Assembly: GCA_025201765.1 (NCBI GenBank)
Contig: MU623347.1
Coordinates: 248,001 to 312,000 of the forward strand
DNA length: 64,000 bases
DNA from: Daldinia sp. FL1419
Lineage: Eukaryota; Ascomycota; Sordariomycetes; Xylariales; Hypoxylaceae
Direction of reading: 5' to 3'
The position numbers were made by a program, and so were the translations under genes. The notes under the pieces were generated by a model. The model was given only the letters and a program-made list of their open reading frames with translations, made no database searches and was not told the DNA's origin. Shown here piece by piece: positions 11,968-24,179 of this stretch; the stretch's first letter is position 1; the number at the start of each line of letters is the position of its first letter.

Positions 11968-12803
11968 TAACGCGTGGACTGCCCGCAGGCCCGGGGTTGT
12001 GTGAAACTGAAACTGGTACCGGAGACGGCAAAGCTAATATCCCGAGATGACACGCATATGATTCTGGTTGGCGTATATTTTTCCAGCTTTAAGAAAGGGG
12101 TGTGCTCTACTTCAACGAGGGGGGAAATGGGGAAGGGAAACTTGACGGATGTACTGACTTATCGGCGGAGCCGCTTAGCTTACGCTTAATGTAAAATGTC
12201 CCTATACGCATGTACAAGATTGTTGTTGTTGTGGTTGTTGTCGTTGCCGCTGTTGTTATTGTTGTTGTACTATGTATCGTACGCCCGCCTTTACGACCAA
12301 AACTAGTTGAATTACCCCTTTTCCCGCCGTCTTTTCTCAAATCGATTTTTTATGTAGTCTTCTGGTTTTTAGATATTAAAGCGCGTTTTCTGCCAAGAAT
12401 AAAAATTCGGAGGGGTGGGTGGGTTGGTTGGTTGGTTATAGCAAGCAAAAAGCAGATACAAAAACTAGATGCAAAAGGGTATGTTGCATGCTCTCATGTT
12501 CAGTACGCTGGTTATGACGTACCCAGATAGTTTGGTTGAATTGAATCATCAGACAATTAATTAAGTTGGTTACCTTAATGAGTTGGCTCTATGTTTGTTT
12601 CTTGTGTACTTGAATTGTAGTTGTGGAGAGAAAAGGAGCGAAAGGGGAAATTCAAGGGAGTTATGAAACATGGATATTTTTAAAAGCGTCTAGATCATAG
12701 CGATGCTCATAATGATATTTCGTCTATATACCAACTAGCACGAATGTCTGATTCACTATTCATACTATTATTTATGTATATATGCTATACGCTCGCATCC
12801 GCA
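11968..12803. other. Convergent 3' region between RGD2 and APL5
   Basis: 836 bp without a supported gene. It holds a TTG-rich microsatellite (12221-12268) and a GGTT repeat (about 12417-12437). Both genes end here. Confidence 0.5.
12221..12268. repeat. Imperfect TTG trinucleotide repeat
   Basis: Repeated TTG with a few interruptions is read directly between two convergent genes. Confidence 0.85.
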
Positions 12804-15800
12804 TCATGCCGTACCCGCTTCCTGGGTCTCAACCGGCTTTGCCTTTTTCTTTTTCGGCTTGGTCTTGACTACTTCTCCCTCGGCATCGCCCTCGTTTGCA
12901 GGGGTAGCCTTCTTCTTTTTCTTCTTAACCTTCACCGCAGTATCCCCTTCGCCGTCGGGATCTGTTGTTTTCGGTTTCTTGGCCTTCTTTTTCTTGACGA
13001 CGGTACCAGCAGCATCGACACCCTGAGCGACTTGTATGCGCTCATTTGCGCGCTGCATCTCGAGACGTAGACGCTCGACTTCCTTCATGGCTTGCGCCAT
13101 CTCAGCTTCCTCGCGCTTCTGGGCCTCCGGATCGTACGCATGGCCAGCCGGGTCGTCTTCGAGGCTAAGTGCGCCAATACTAGTCGAGTCGACGCCAAGA
13201 AGCGACTGTTTGAGTTTCTTACTGCCGGCTCGGACCTTAGCAGCGTCTGTGCTATTCTCGGAGTCGTAGTTCCTTGGGGTACTTAAGCCGCTGCCCCCAA
13301 GGTTTTCATCTGCTGCAACAACGATCTTCTGTCGCGGCGGACGACGGGCTGGTTTAGATGCTGCGTGTTGAGAGTGGTCGACACCTGCGCTAAGCTTATC
13401 GAGGTCGAGCTCCATGATAGGGATCGAGTCAACATCTAGGTCGGGCCCATTCGAGTTTTGAAGAATATTGTGTATTGGTGTTGACGATCTTTGGATAGAA
13501 TTACTTTCTCCAATATAGAATGGGTCATCACGATTCCTTTCCAATCGTTCGGCTTTCCTCTTAGCTAATATATCAGCATCCAAATAGCTCTCCTCGGTGG
13601 GCTGCTGGTAGGAGCCGGCGATTTCTTCACGGGAATCTACCAGTTTACTAATAGCTGGCTCGGAGGCCATACTCGTCACAGGTGGCCGTTGGTAATAGTA
13701 ACTCTCAAACTCATCCGACTCGTCGACTGGTATCGATATTGAGTCGGCGGACGCGAGTAGAATGTTGAGATTTGGATTTATGGGTTCTTCTAGATCTAAT
13801 CCTTCTGGAAGTGGGACATTCTTTTGAGCTGTTTGAGCAACCGAATTCAGCTCCCAGCCAGAAAAAAGGGAGGGTATTGCTTGTGTGAGTAGGAGAGGAG
13901 GATCTTGATGGACCGTTTCTGTCGAAGCTTCCTGGCTAGACGCTGCTTCTGCGGTAAGTTTTAGCAATTCTATAAACTCTACTGCTCGTTCCTGAACTTC
14001 AAGGTTTGGGTGCTGTACTAGGGCCTCGAAGGAATGAATGATACGGGCCATGAGGAGTGATATCCTAGATTTACGCTCAGGTGTCCAGGGAGCTAGTTGA
14101 TCTCCAGCAGTTAACGAGAAGATTTTCATGGTCGATTGAAGACAGGCCGCAAGAGACTCCGGCGGCGCGGTTTTTTGTGACAATTGTAGCAGAACTCCGA
14201 GGGTATCATCTGGGGAAGATAATTCCGAACAGAATTCACCAAGAATCCAAGCAACTGGTTTTAAGGTTCCCGAAACCACAGAGTGCCCAATTCTGGCCTC
14301 GCTATTAAGCTGAGAAATAATTGCCCCGGCGGCGTGGACACACGCAGGTCGAAGTGGCTGAACCTTGACGGCAATATTGCGTAGTTCGTTCCCTATCTTC
14401 TCAGATATATCACCACCTCCTAACCTCCCAGACGTGAAAAGGAAGTCTGTATCATCGACGGGTCGTGGCAGCGGAGCAGTCCGAACGAGTTGCGTCAGTA
14501 TATCAATATACCACTCGAAATCTGATAGGTGACCATAATTATTCTGAGAACACATATTTAGTATTCTGTTGATTACATCAATTTTGTAATCATCTGGCAA
14601 TGGCGGGGATTGGTTCGCTGATTTTGGAGCGGAATCGATCGTCCTCTCCAAGTCTTCGTCGTCTGAATCTCCGGAGCTCAATCCCGAAAGATTTGCAGCC
14701 CTGCGGTCTCCCGAGGATAACTTGAGTTGTCTCATGAGACGACTAACGATCGATACGAGATTATCACTGCTGACCATGCCCTGTACAAGATCTAGTGCTT
14801 TGATACGGATAGAAATATCAGCACTATCAATGCACTCTAGAATAACGTCCTCCTGTTGAGCTACAAGCCAGGGATGGGTTAAAACGATTTGATTGAAAGC
14901 GAGCAGTGCCACATATTTCACTATACCACCTGATATTAGTAAATCTAGTTATAAGGGTCAAGGGATAGGCTCACAGTTCGGGTCGCCATCTACCATAATC
15001 ATTCCTCGAAGTTTGTTAACGCACAGAGATGCGATCTCCTCTCTCCCATCCGCATCTTCACCACTCCCAAGAATTCCCCCTTGGATAATGCCGCTTATAC
15101 ACTCGTATAATAATGACATGGCAGGGGTTGTCTGGATGATTTCTGTAAGGGGCGGTAGCAATTTGCGAACAAGCCTCGGCTCAAGGGGTGTCAACGTTGC
15201 AAACTAGCTCGAGGTTAGCCAAGGCCTGGGTGTAACGAAGATATCATGCCACCCACCAGCTTGATCAGTTTTATTGCCATCCAGTTGTTACCACTATCGA
15301 CTAATAGTTCGAATAGCCGGGGTGCTAAAGGGAGGAAGTCATGTGGCCGTCGCCATCCTAATTCGCATATGACATTGACAATTGCTGCCGTTACACTGGG
15401 GTCTTCGGTACTATCCATAAGCCTCTCCTTTATCTTCGGCCAGGCAGCCCGTAAGGTTTCGGGATAAACCAAGGCAAGCCTATATAGCGTGACGATTGTT
15501 TTCTTGCGAATCGCAGGATGGGTATGGCTTAGTCGAGGTAGAAGATCGGACAAAACGGATAGGGCGAGTGACGGTGTAATGACGTGCGGAAGAGTGACGA
15601 TCGGAAGGGCGATGGTGGTTGTTGATGCCGCCGTCAAATCCTGGAAGACAAGTTCAGCATATTCGTCTCGTCTCGTTTCGGGAATTCTTATCGTGAGACT
15701 TGGCCTCATACCTTCTTGAGGAGATTTGTTGCCAGCATGAGGACCTCGGTATCAGGACGAAAGCTCTGAATAGCGCCAAGATATCCCACTCGCTTCTGGT

Positions 15801-16179
15801 GGTATTTAGGGGAAGCCATAACCTCGAGTACATTGAAGGATGCCCACGACATATCGTGCCCAAACATTTCCAGGTATACTAGTTTCAGCAAGGCAGTAGC
15901 CTTGAGATCTATAATAAAAGAGCATATAGTTAGATACCAGCCTAGGTAGTATATTTACGATGGAAGGTAGCTAACCTAGGTCCTGGCTTCGAATTTCGGA
16001 ACGACATTCTTTCAAGCAGTTTTGCATATACTCCTTCTCGTTTCCTTTATGGTTCCGTAGGCCTCGGATGAGGTCGTACAATGATTTCTCGAACCTAGAA
16101 CGAGCATTGGAAATTGTCAACTTCTTTTAATCTGCCTAGGCACTCGAGATCGCGACGGTATAGGGTGGGCTACGAACAT
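12804..16179 (-). CDS. APL5: AP-3 adaptor complex subunit delta
   Basis: Coding exons are 16178-16179 (the AT of the start codon), 15976-16094, 15712-15908, 15257-15640, 14975-15203 and 12804-14920, giving 1015 residues. The start is split: AT, an intron with donor GTTCGT, then G TTC GAG. The protein begins MFEKSLYDLIRGLRNHKG and continues SEIRSQDLDLKATALLKLVY and MFGHDMSWASFNVLEVM, the strongly conserved N-terminus of delta-adaptin. HEAT repeats fill residues about 1-600; a disordered middle and a lysine-rich tail with KKKKAK blocks follow. AP-3 carries cargo from the Golgi to the vacuole. The divergent neighbour is EMC2. Confidence 0.94.
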
Positions 16180-16937
16180 GGCTGTTGGTAATTTTGGGGG
16201 GATGATCAATTTCAACCATGAGTTAAGGGCTGTGAACTCAGAGTGTGCCTCGGACCACTCATCATCTTGACAGCGCAAAAGTTGATTAGCGATATAAAGG
16301 CGCCGTAGGAGACCGATTCATCTAAGAGGTTGTGTTGAAGGAGCGCCGCTACGTAGTTCGCAGCATACCTTGTGAAGGTATTTGAAATTAATGTTGTTGC
16401 AAGTATCAAGTATCAATGAAGATGCCCCACGGCTAAGTTGAGAGCAAGCACGGGCGACGCACGTCAGCGTCAGCGGACCATACCTTGTTTAAAGCTAAGG
16501 CTAGGATGTTTTTTGGGAGGGTATTCCATTCTAGGTACTAGCCTTAGGGTACTCGTACTATACCAAGTTGCCTAACCTAGGTACCTGGAGTTGCTGAGGC
16601 GGTGGGACATTTAATATGGCAGAACCTTATAATTCTTCGGTCCGTGCACCACCATTTAGCGCTATGAGAATAGGTATTGTACGTAACAGGGCTATTAACT
16701 GCCTTCTTCCATACCTTCTCTCTTAACTTTAGTTATTGACTTATTACATTATCACGAATACAGATTAGATCCCTCAGCTTCCTTTTATTCTAACCACGTC
16801 TTTCATGTGCGCCATCTCACTTAAACCCGTAAATGATATTCCATAAAAGCAGCACCGAGGAATAAAAAACGAAATAAAAAGAAGAAGAGGAGCAAATCAA
16901 AGTCAAAATCAAACATCTACGTTCTCAAGTTTGAAAA
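16180..16937. promoter_or_regulatory. Shared upstream region of APL5 and EMC2
   Basis: 758 bp between divergent genes. TAGGTACC-type words occur at about 16541-16590. A purine-rich leader (about 16857-16937) lies just before the EMC2 start. No gene is seen. Confidence 0.45.
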
Positions 16938-18072
16938 ATGTCCTCTTCTCTTCTTCATCCGCCTAGCCACTTACCCCCTGCTGTAGCCTTGCAACACTCT
17001 CAACAAGCTCCAGGTATACTCAGCAAGTCAACGGGTGCCATCTCGGCTCCTCTTTTTCAGTCTCTACTTTCTGCCCCTGAAACATCTGAATTGTGGACTA
17101 CATATGAAAATCTCTTATTATCGTGTCTTCGAACAGGAGATGACGAGTCAGCCCATCAATGCCTAGGAAGACTGGCAAACAGGTTTGGCGACGACAACGA
17201 GCGTATCATGGCCTTAAAAGGACTCCTCAAGGAAGCCGATGCTAATGATGCTACCACTTTAAATGTCATTCTGAAGGAATATGAGCAAATCTTACAGGAC
17301 AATCCAACCAACATTGCAAGTCTTCTTCCCCATGACCCATTGTACAATGCACTAATACCTCTTAGCCCATATTGAAACGCCGTGTGGCTCTGCTACGGTC
17401 TGTTGGACGGACTCCGGAGTCTGTTAGTGTTCTGATATCGCTTCTGGATATCTCCCCTACAGACGCAGAGGCGTGGGCTGAGCTTGCCGACCTATACTTC
17501 TCGCAAGGACTATACCCTCAAGCTATCTTTGCGCTTGAAGAGGTTCTTGTCCTTCAGCCGAATGCTTGGAACGTGAGTCCCCCAAACTAGATATATTCCT
17601 TCAATCCCTCCCTGCTAACATCAGCTCTGTTAGGTGCACGCTCGTCTAGGCGAAGTGTTATTTATCTCTGCGAAGTCGTCGGATAATGCGGGCCAATTCG
17701 GCGAAGCTTTAAAACGCTTCTGCCGAAGCATTGAACTCTGCGATGGCTATTTACGAGGTTATTATGGCCTTAAAATGGTATAAATCCCTTGGTTAATTCT
17801 TAAACTGGGCATTAACTAACTCGAATGGCAAGATTACAAAACAACTCTTGAGTGATCCATCCAAGGTATCACAAAGCCGGACATCCCCCGAAGGGTTTGC
17901 CATACCCGATCCGGCTACACTTAGCAAACTCGATGAAATGGCCACCGAGAAACTTGCGGAAATAGTCCGACGCAATTCAGCAGGAGAAAAAGGTTGGCAA
18001 GGGTACGATGAAGCTGAGGTTAAGGCGGCCAAAGAACTTCTCGATAGTGATACAGCTGCGGTCATTAGATGA
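16938..18072 (+). CDS. EMC2: ER membrane protein complex subunit 2 (TPR protein)
   Basis: Four exons, 16938-17315, 17366-17572, 17634-17777 and 17833-18072, give 322 residues. TPR-like helices include DAEAWAELADLYFSQGLYPQ and QAIFALEEVLVLQPNAWNVH, followed by RLGEVLF and FCRSIELCDGYLRGYYGLK, typical of EMC2/TTC35/Oca3. EMC2 is a cytosolic scaffold of the ER membrane complex, which inserts tail-anchored and multipass proteins. The first intron (17316-17365) starts with a GCAAGT donor and ends CTTAG; skipping it joins NPTNI to PILKRRVALLRS, as in orthologues, so a GC-AG intron is well supported. The gene is divergent from APL5. Confidence 0.94.
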
Positions 18073-20098
18073 GATACCGCCATCATGTTCCAACCATTCT
18101 ACCAGGGACTCGAGCAGGTCGGTCCACTACGTCGTTCGCCTTAACTTTGTTCGCATGGCTGGATTTCTTGCAATTCTGCAAGTCATTGGATGACGAATAG
18201 AAAGACGCTCCATTCGGCATGTGCAGAAAGGGGAGAATCGCTAATTGGTGCTCTACACTAGGTGGATTTCGTATCTAGAAGCGGTGGGACTTGGGCAGGT
18301 AGACGTGTCCACTAGTCTGGGTAATACTGGGTAATGCTAGTTTGGTCAACTAGGGCCAGTGACCAACAAATACCCTCCTGGACGATTGTTCCTACAGTAT
18401 GAGTAGCACGTGGCTCCAGTCGTGCAAATCTTGGTTTGTCGTGATTCAGAAAGGCGGCATTGCAATCGAATGACTAGGAACTCATCAAGTGGCTCGCATT
18501 CTTAATGCCTTGCTATTCGGCATGTATATTTGTCTGTATGCACTGTAACCATATAGGCATCATATTATGATATTTGGGCAGCAAACGCCACATCGTCGGG
18601 CAGCGTCTAGCCAAAAACTAATCGGAGTTCCACAGTTAAAGACATCTAAGACGGGTCCAGCCGCAGACAAGTTTCTCCATCCATCCTTCACTTCCGCATT
18701 GGTCGTGGTAAGGTTGCCATTCCTGACGCTTCTCGTTTGGGATTGGTCCTCTCAGCAACGTAAGCGATGAGCATGTCTTGAGCACGCTTGCAATTTGTAC
18801 ATCGATCTACGCGGAGGCGAAGAGTAGCAAACAATGCCTCGACTCCATACTGCCGAATCTAGCCATGTATCTAGTAATAACAGGTCACTTACGACACCAC
18901 GTATTATGGCCTCTAGAGACTAGATGACACCAGATCCGTCAAGACCTATGGGTGAGTGAAAGGTCTTATTAGTAGAGGCCAACAGCCACCATCTGAGTTC
19001 TCGGTTTCAGATCTGAAGTCTATTCTAAGACGATGTGGAAAGAAATATCTTCCCTTGCCGCCTATATCTTACAGGGGAACCAGCCGTCTTGCTCGACCTC
19101 CCGGGTTGGCGTCTTAAAACATTTTATAATTCTCCCCGGTGACCAATGACTTACAGTTCAACCACAAAAGCTTCTGTCGGACGTGTGTTGCCTGGCAGTG
19201 TAGAGTGCAGAGAAGACAGCAAGCAATCCATGACCTGGGTTCTTGGAAGCAATGCCTAGGTAGCTATCATAGCAGCATCTAGTGCAAATTGCTTCGGCAG
19301 AGTTCCGGCCAAGTCGTTATGGAATTTGCCCTATATCACATTTATAGGGATGGATAGGCTGCCCACGGGCTGGAGATTGGAGAATAGGAATCCGGACAAA
19401 GGCCATACAGAGAAAGACGAATTTGCAAAATGAAGGGTACCAGTCATGATAATGCTGTCGTGTTCGGTGTAAGTCCATGGATCTCGATCATTGGTGGTCT
19501 GCGGAGTGTGTGCATCGGCCCCAGCAGTGCAAGCGGTGTGGGCCATGTTTTTATTTTATTTTATTCTATTTTATTTTTTCATGCTGCGTGCTGCAGCGTG
19601 TATGTAAGAGGTAGGTAGTAGGTAGGTAGATAGTAGGTTAGGTATGTACCTCTTCTTTCCGCCTTCAGCCTACATTCAATGCCCGGCCCCCTCCACGGGC
19701 ATCCTCTAATCATTTGCCCTTCCTTCTAGACTATTTGTACACAGTACGGACTTCAAAACATAAACAATCACCAGCCCCGGAACGTACTTCGATGCTACCA
19801 GATCCAGATTTAAGCTACCATATTATCCAGACGTTAACGAGTTTAATAATATACCGCCATCATTCCTCCTGTTATCTGCGCATAACATTTTCATCTCTAC
19901 TTTTCTACCACATGACATTACACATACATACCTTATTCGGAACACACCAGACCCTCGTACGAAGACAAGAAAAAGGAAACAAGAGAAACTCGGGCTTCAT
20001 CGGAGCAGACCGCGACTCAACTGCAACAACATACATAAAAGCTAATGTAAGTTAAATATTTCACATTCCTCCAAGGTACATCCGTATAGGCACTATTG

Positions 20099-20155
20099 GT
20101 GGCACTACGGCACTACGGCATTATGGCATTATGGCATTATAGCATTATGGCACTT
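20099..20155. repeat. Minisatellite, unit GGCATTAT/GGCACTAC
   Basis: About six tandem copies of an 8-9 bp unit (GGCACTAC drifting to GGCATTAT) are read directly. Confidence 0.85.
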
Positions 20156-20378
20156 GTTCTTATCTGGATAGCCCTCTTTTTGCATCTCTTCCAACACCAG
20201 CATGTCCCGGGCTAAGCTAGTGCTGATGACCCCCTGTGAAGGAGGGGATCTACAATACTTCTAGGATGAAGATTCTAGAGCATTGAGGCCTAGATGACCT
20301 TACATGTACGCCGTAGTACGGGTACGTGTTTATGTGTATAGGTAGTGTATGTGTGCGTCTAGGTGAATGCAAATGTAG

Positions 20379-20414
20379 TATGGCAGTATGGCAGTATGGC
20401 AGTATGGCAATATG
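20379..20414. repeat. Minisatellite, unit AGTATGGC
   Basis: Four tandem copies of AGTATGGC plus a variant. It is related to the GGCATTAT array about 230 bp upstream through the shared core TATGGCA. Confidence 0.85.
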
Positions 20415-21649
20415 GGTTTATTAGTTTTTGGCCCCTCTCTATCCTGGGCTGTGTCACCCGTCTCCGTTCCCCGTCATCCACCGCTCGCTTGGCCCCCTCG
20501 CTGACGACGGGATCGTGGGCTCTAGTATTAGTGCCACTAGGTATTATAAGTTCCGGGCATCCTCCCTGTCCCCCTTGCACTTCCACCCATCCTTCCTGAC
20601 GCACGGTAAATATAAAAACTGCGGTCGGTCGTACTTGGGATTTACACACTTTGAACATTGAAAGTGCTGACCGCAGATTCTTCTTGCGCTTTAGCCCTTC
20701 GAGGCCGAGACGATATAATACGTCTCTTCCTCAGTTTATACCGACGACGATTCAAAAGTCCTCCGTCGCATTCACGACTTATAAGACTTGGTCTAAGTGG
20801 AAGTTGTACCTTCCCAACGGGTACCGACCGATTAAGACCGATAGCCGGAGTTCCTAAGTAGGGTAAGTGTGTCTTTCAAGTCTCGCACATTCCATATCCA
20901 TTGCCCAGCAAATTACCGTGCCTTCCTGCGTTGTGTTTTGGAGGTATAGCCTATACGCATACTTGCCCAGTTTACTTCGTTAGAAGACAAAAGTTGGAAC
21001 TGTTTTGTTGCATAACTACACCTTTTTTTCTGGGTCCCAAGGTCAATTCATAATTCACTATTCATCTTTTCACCCCGCCCTGAATTGAAAGCGCCACCAA
21101 CTTTTCCCACGAAGAACAGAAACCCAATTCGAGCTTTTTTTTTTTTGCGCCCAACTTGAGATAGTCTCATCGAGAAGCAGGGATTACCCCGACAAGTCTT
21201 GCATTTTACATAAACTTGCATCGCTTTGCATAGTTTTAGTTGTCACGAGAGACTTGTCTACAAAAAGCCATTCAAATTCCTCATTTAAATTTCATTTCTC
21301 GGATTGCTCCGCACGAAATCCATGCGCTCACATACATTCATCTTCACTGTGCGACCCTAAGAAAAAAGAAAAGAGAAAAAAGCCAAGGGACGACGGTGGA
21401 TTAGAAAATTGCTAACACTGTTGTCAAAAGCTCTGGTTAGTCCGTACCATATCTCCTATCGCTTGTAATTCGGAGTTCTACATACCTACGACAACGCCCA
21501 GTTCGGAAAACTGAGCTATAAATCAATTCGTCTTCGCTCAGTGAGGTTGGCAGCGCCGGTTATTGCCTATTTGCTAATCTCCCTTTGCTCCGACTTTCTT
21601 AGGTAGATCGTCGAGGGTAAGGGATATCCAAACGTCAAACTTATCACCA

Positions 21650-24179
21650 ATGTCGTCGTAAGTAACGAAAAAAAATTCATTACTTCACCAACTCGCCATT
21701 GACCTCATTTAAGTCGAAGGCCTACATACAAAATACGCCACAGCGGTCCCATTTCGGACGATCCTAGTTATTCAGAAGCGGAGGATTCGAGGCACAGTAG
21801 AGGATCGTACAGTCACGAACGAGAGCAATCAGAGTACGACGACGAGTCTGAAGAAGAAGAAGAAGAAGAAGACGAAGACGAATACGACGACGAAATTGAT
21901 CCAGAAGATTCGGCTTCTACCAGCCCCTCAAGGCGTCATCACCAAGAGACTCGTCACCGTGCCCCGTCCCGCGTCCCATCTCGTACATCGTCTGGACAGC
22001 AACACAGGAGTGTCGCCCATAGAGTACCTCAGTACGACTACGATTATCGGCACGCGCCGAACCCCTCGGCCAGTCTGGATTCAGAATACGATTATTACGG
22101 CCGTGGTGCCTATGCACCGCCGGCCGGGGGAAGCCCATACTATGCCGGTGGCCGTGGTGGTTACCCCCAAAGTCATGTCGGGGGTTATGCCCCCCCTTAT
22201 GGCGCCGGGAGTGGACAGGTAGTTCCATATGGTCCCCATAGTCATTACCCCTCGAATCCGTTCGCTCCCGGTGCGATGAACGGAAGTCCCGGTAACTACT
22301 TTAGTAACGAGCCCAGATGGCCACCGGGTGGTAACGAAATGATGCCATTTGGTGGAGGTGCAGCTCAGAGCTACTTTGGCGGTCAACCCTACCCAATGCC
22401 ACACGGCATGACGCCGTATCAATGGTCCCCCCCTCCGCCTCCACCGACGGATATTGGTGGCCCATCTCGAACCCCGGCCCCGGCCCCGGCTCCGGAGCCT
22501 CCTAAAGAAGACCCTGAAAAGGAAGCCTTGAAAAAGCAATTGGCTGAGATCGAAGCTGAGCGAAAGAGGAAAGAGCAAGAAGCCAAGCAAAAGGAGCTCG
22601 AGGATCAAATTAGGAAAGAGGCAGAGCTGGCTTTCCAACGCAAAATGGAGCAGTTAAGGAGAGACGAGGAGATTCGCGCTGAGGAGAGAAGAATTGCTAT
22701 GGAAAAATTAACTAAAGACATTGAAGATGCAAAGAGGGCAGCTGAGAAAGCCGAAGCCGAGCGTGCCCGTAAAGAAGCAGAAGCTCTCGAACGGGCAGAG
22801 CGAAATGCACGCGATAGGCTAGAAGCCGAGCAAAAGGCCGAAGCGGAAAGGAAGAAGAGAGAGGCAGAGGCAGCCGCAGCCGCAGAGGCAGCTCTTCAGG
22901 CTAAGCTGGCGGCTGCCATTCGGGCCGAGGCCGAGGCGAGAGAGGCAGCCGCTAAAAGGGCTGCAGAAGAGGCTGCACAGAGAAAGAAGTTTGAGGAAGA
23001 GGCCAAGGCAAAAGCTGAGCTGGAAGCTCGCAAAAAGATAGAGGCCGAAGAAGCCGCTAGGGCTGCTGCCGCTGCGAAGGCCGCGGAGGAAGCTGCCCAG
23101 AGGAAAAAGTTTGAGGAAGAGGCTAAAGCGAAGGCCGAGCTGGAAGCTCGCTTGAAGCTGGAGGCTGAGGAGGCCGCAAGAGCGGCAGCAGCAAAAGCAG
23201 CGGCCGAAGAGGCTGCAAGACAGAAAAAAATAGAAGAGGATGCCAAACTCAAGGCCGAGCTTGAAGCCCGTAAAAAGATAGAAGAAGAGAAAGCAGCAGC
23301 GGAAGCAGCTAAAGCTGCCGAAGATGCCAAGAAGAAGGAAGAGGAGGCACTCAAGAAGAAGCTTTTAGAAGAGGCCAAGCAAAAGGCCGAGGAGGCGAAT
23401 AAGAAGAGTCTTGGTAAGGATAAGGCACCCATTCGGTTCAAGGATGCCGTGGGGAGAAAATTTAGCTTCCCTTTTCATCTATGCCAGACCTGGCAGGTAT
23501 GTTAAAAACCTCTCGTGTCTATTTATTCAGTCCAAGTCTGCTAACTTATCCTATCTAGGGTATGGAAGAGCTTATCAAGCAGGCCTTTATTCATGTTGAT
23601 GTTATCGGTCCTCATGTACAAGCTGGGCATTATGACCTTATTGGACCGAATGGTGAGATTATCCTCCCCCAGGTATGGGAGAGGGTGATTGAGCCTGACT
23701 GGGCAGTCACAATGCATATGTGGCCTATGGATCGACCGGCTATGCCTCAAGGAGGAGCTATGAGAGGCGGTGTACCAGGTAGGCCGGGAGTCCATATGGC
23801 TAATGGCGCATTCTCACCGCAAGGCCTTAGGCCGCAAGGTCAGCCACGCCCGGCAGGTGGTCCTCCACCCCCGCCGAATCATCATCCCGCAATGATGATG
23901 GGTGGCGCAGGCGGCATGCCTGGTCATATGGCGGGTCAAGTCCCCTTCGACAGACGCCCAGCTGGGGGTCCCGTCGGAGGTATGCCTCCCAATATCATTC
24001 AGGTTAATAAACCTCCTGGCGGTGGCAAGAAGCCAACCAAGAAAGTCCAGAGCGGCGTGCTTGCATGGATGGGCGGAGGAGCTGCGAAACCCGTCAAAAA
24101 GAGGTCAGTCGCCGCGTCCATTATGTTTTTTGTTACCTGAGCTCACAATCTGACTTGTAGTAGTAAAAATAAACGATAA
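21650..24179 (+). CDS. Coiled-coil protein with fungal ubiquitin-like domain
   Basis: Four exons, 21650-21657, 21720-23496, 23559-24103 and 24161-24179, give 782 residues. The order is: acidic Ser/Glu/Asp region (about 30-65), Gly/Pro/Tyr-rich low-complexity region (about 100-265), a very long Ala/Glu/Lys coiled coil (about 270-570) with three 40-residue tandem repeats (424-543), then a ubiquitin-like fold (about 575-655; FKDAVGRKFSFPFHLCQTW and VDVIGPHVQAGHYDLIGPNG), then a Gly/Pro/Met-rich tail. This ubiquitin-like domain is widespread and poorly characterised in filamentous ascomycetes. No function can be claimed. The first 8-nt exon rests on GTAAGT and an AAG acceptor; the last exon adds only six residues. 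Confidence 0.8.
22981..23340 (+). repeat. Three in-frame 120-bp tandem repeats in the coiled coil
   Basis: Copies begin at 22981, 23101 and 23221. Each encodes a 40-residue unit starting RKKFEEEAKAKAELEAR or a variant, with an Ala-rich second half. Copies 1 and 2 are close; copy 3 has drifted. Confidence 0.88.

Larger units (their letters stand above)
18073..21649. other. Gene-poor 3.6-kb stretch upstream of the ubiquitin-like-domain gene
   Basis: I find no supported gene. It contains a TTTTA-rich run (about 19547-19578), GTAGGTAG words (about 19608-19650), two related minisatellites (about 20099-20155 and 20379-20414) and pyrimidine-rich or poly-T segments (about 21023, 21135-21148). The last kilobase probably holds promoter and leader of the downstream gene, possibly with a leader intron. 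Short ORFs look random. Confidence 0.5.

Noticed and set aside
19714..20055. 113-codon open frame in the 18-21.6 kb gap
   Set aside because: Random-looking composition with no domain, no splice context and no neighbours that need it.
20099..20414. CRISPR-like spaced repeats
   Set aside because: The units are 8-9 bp, directly tandem and without unique spacers, so they are minisatellites; the genome is also eukaryotic.
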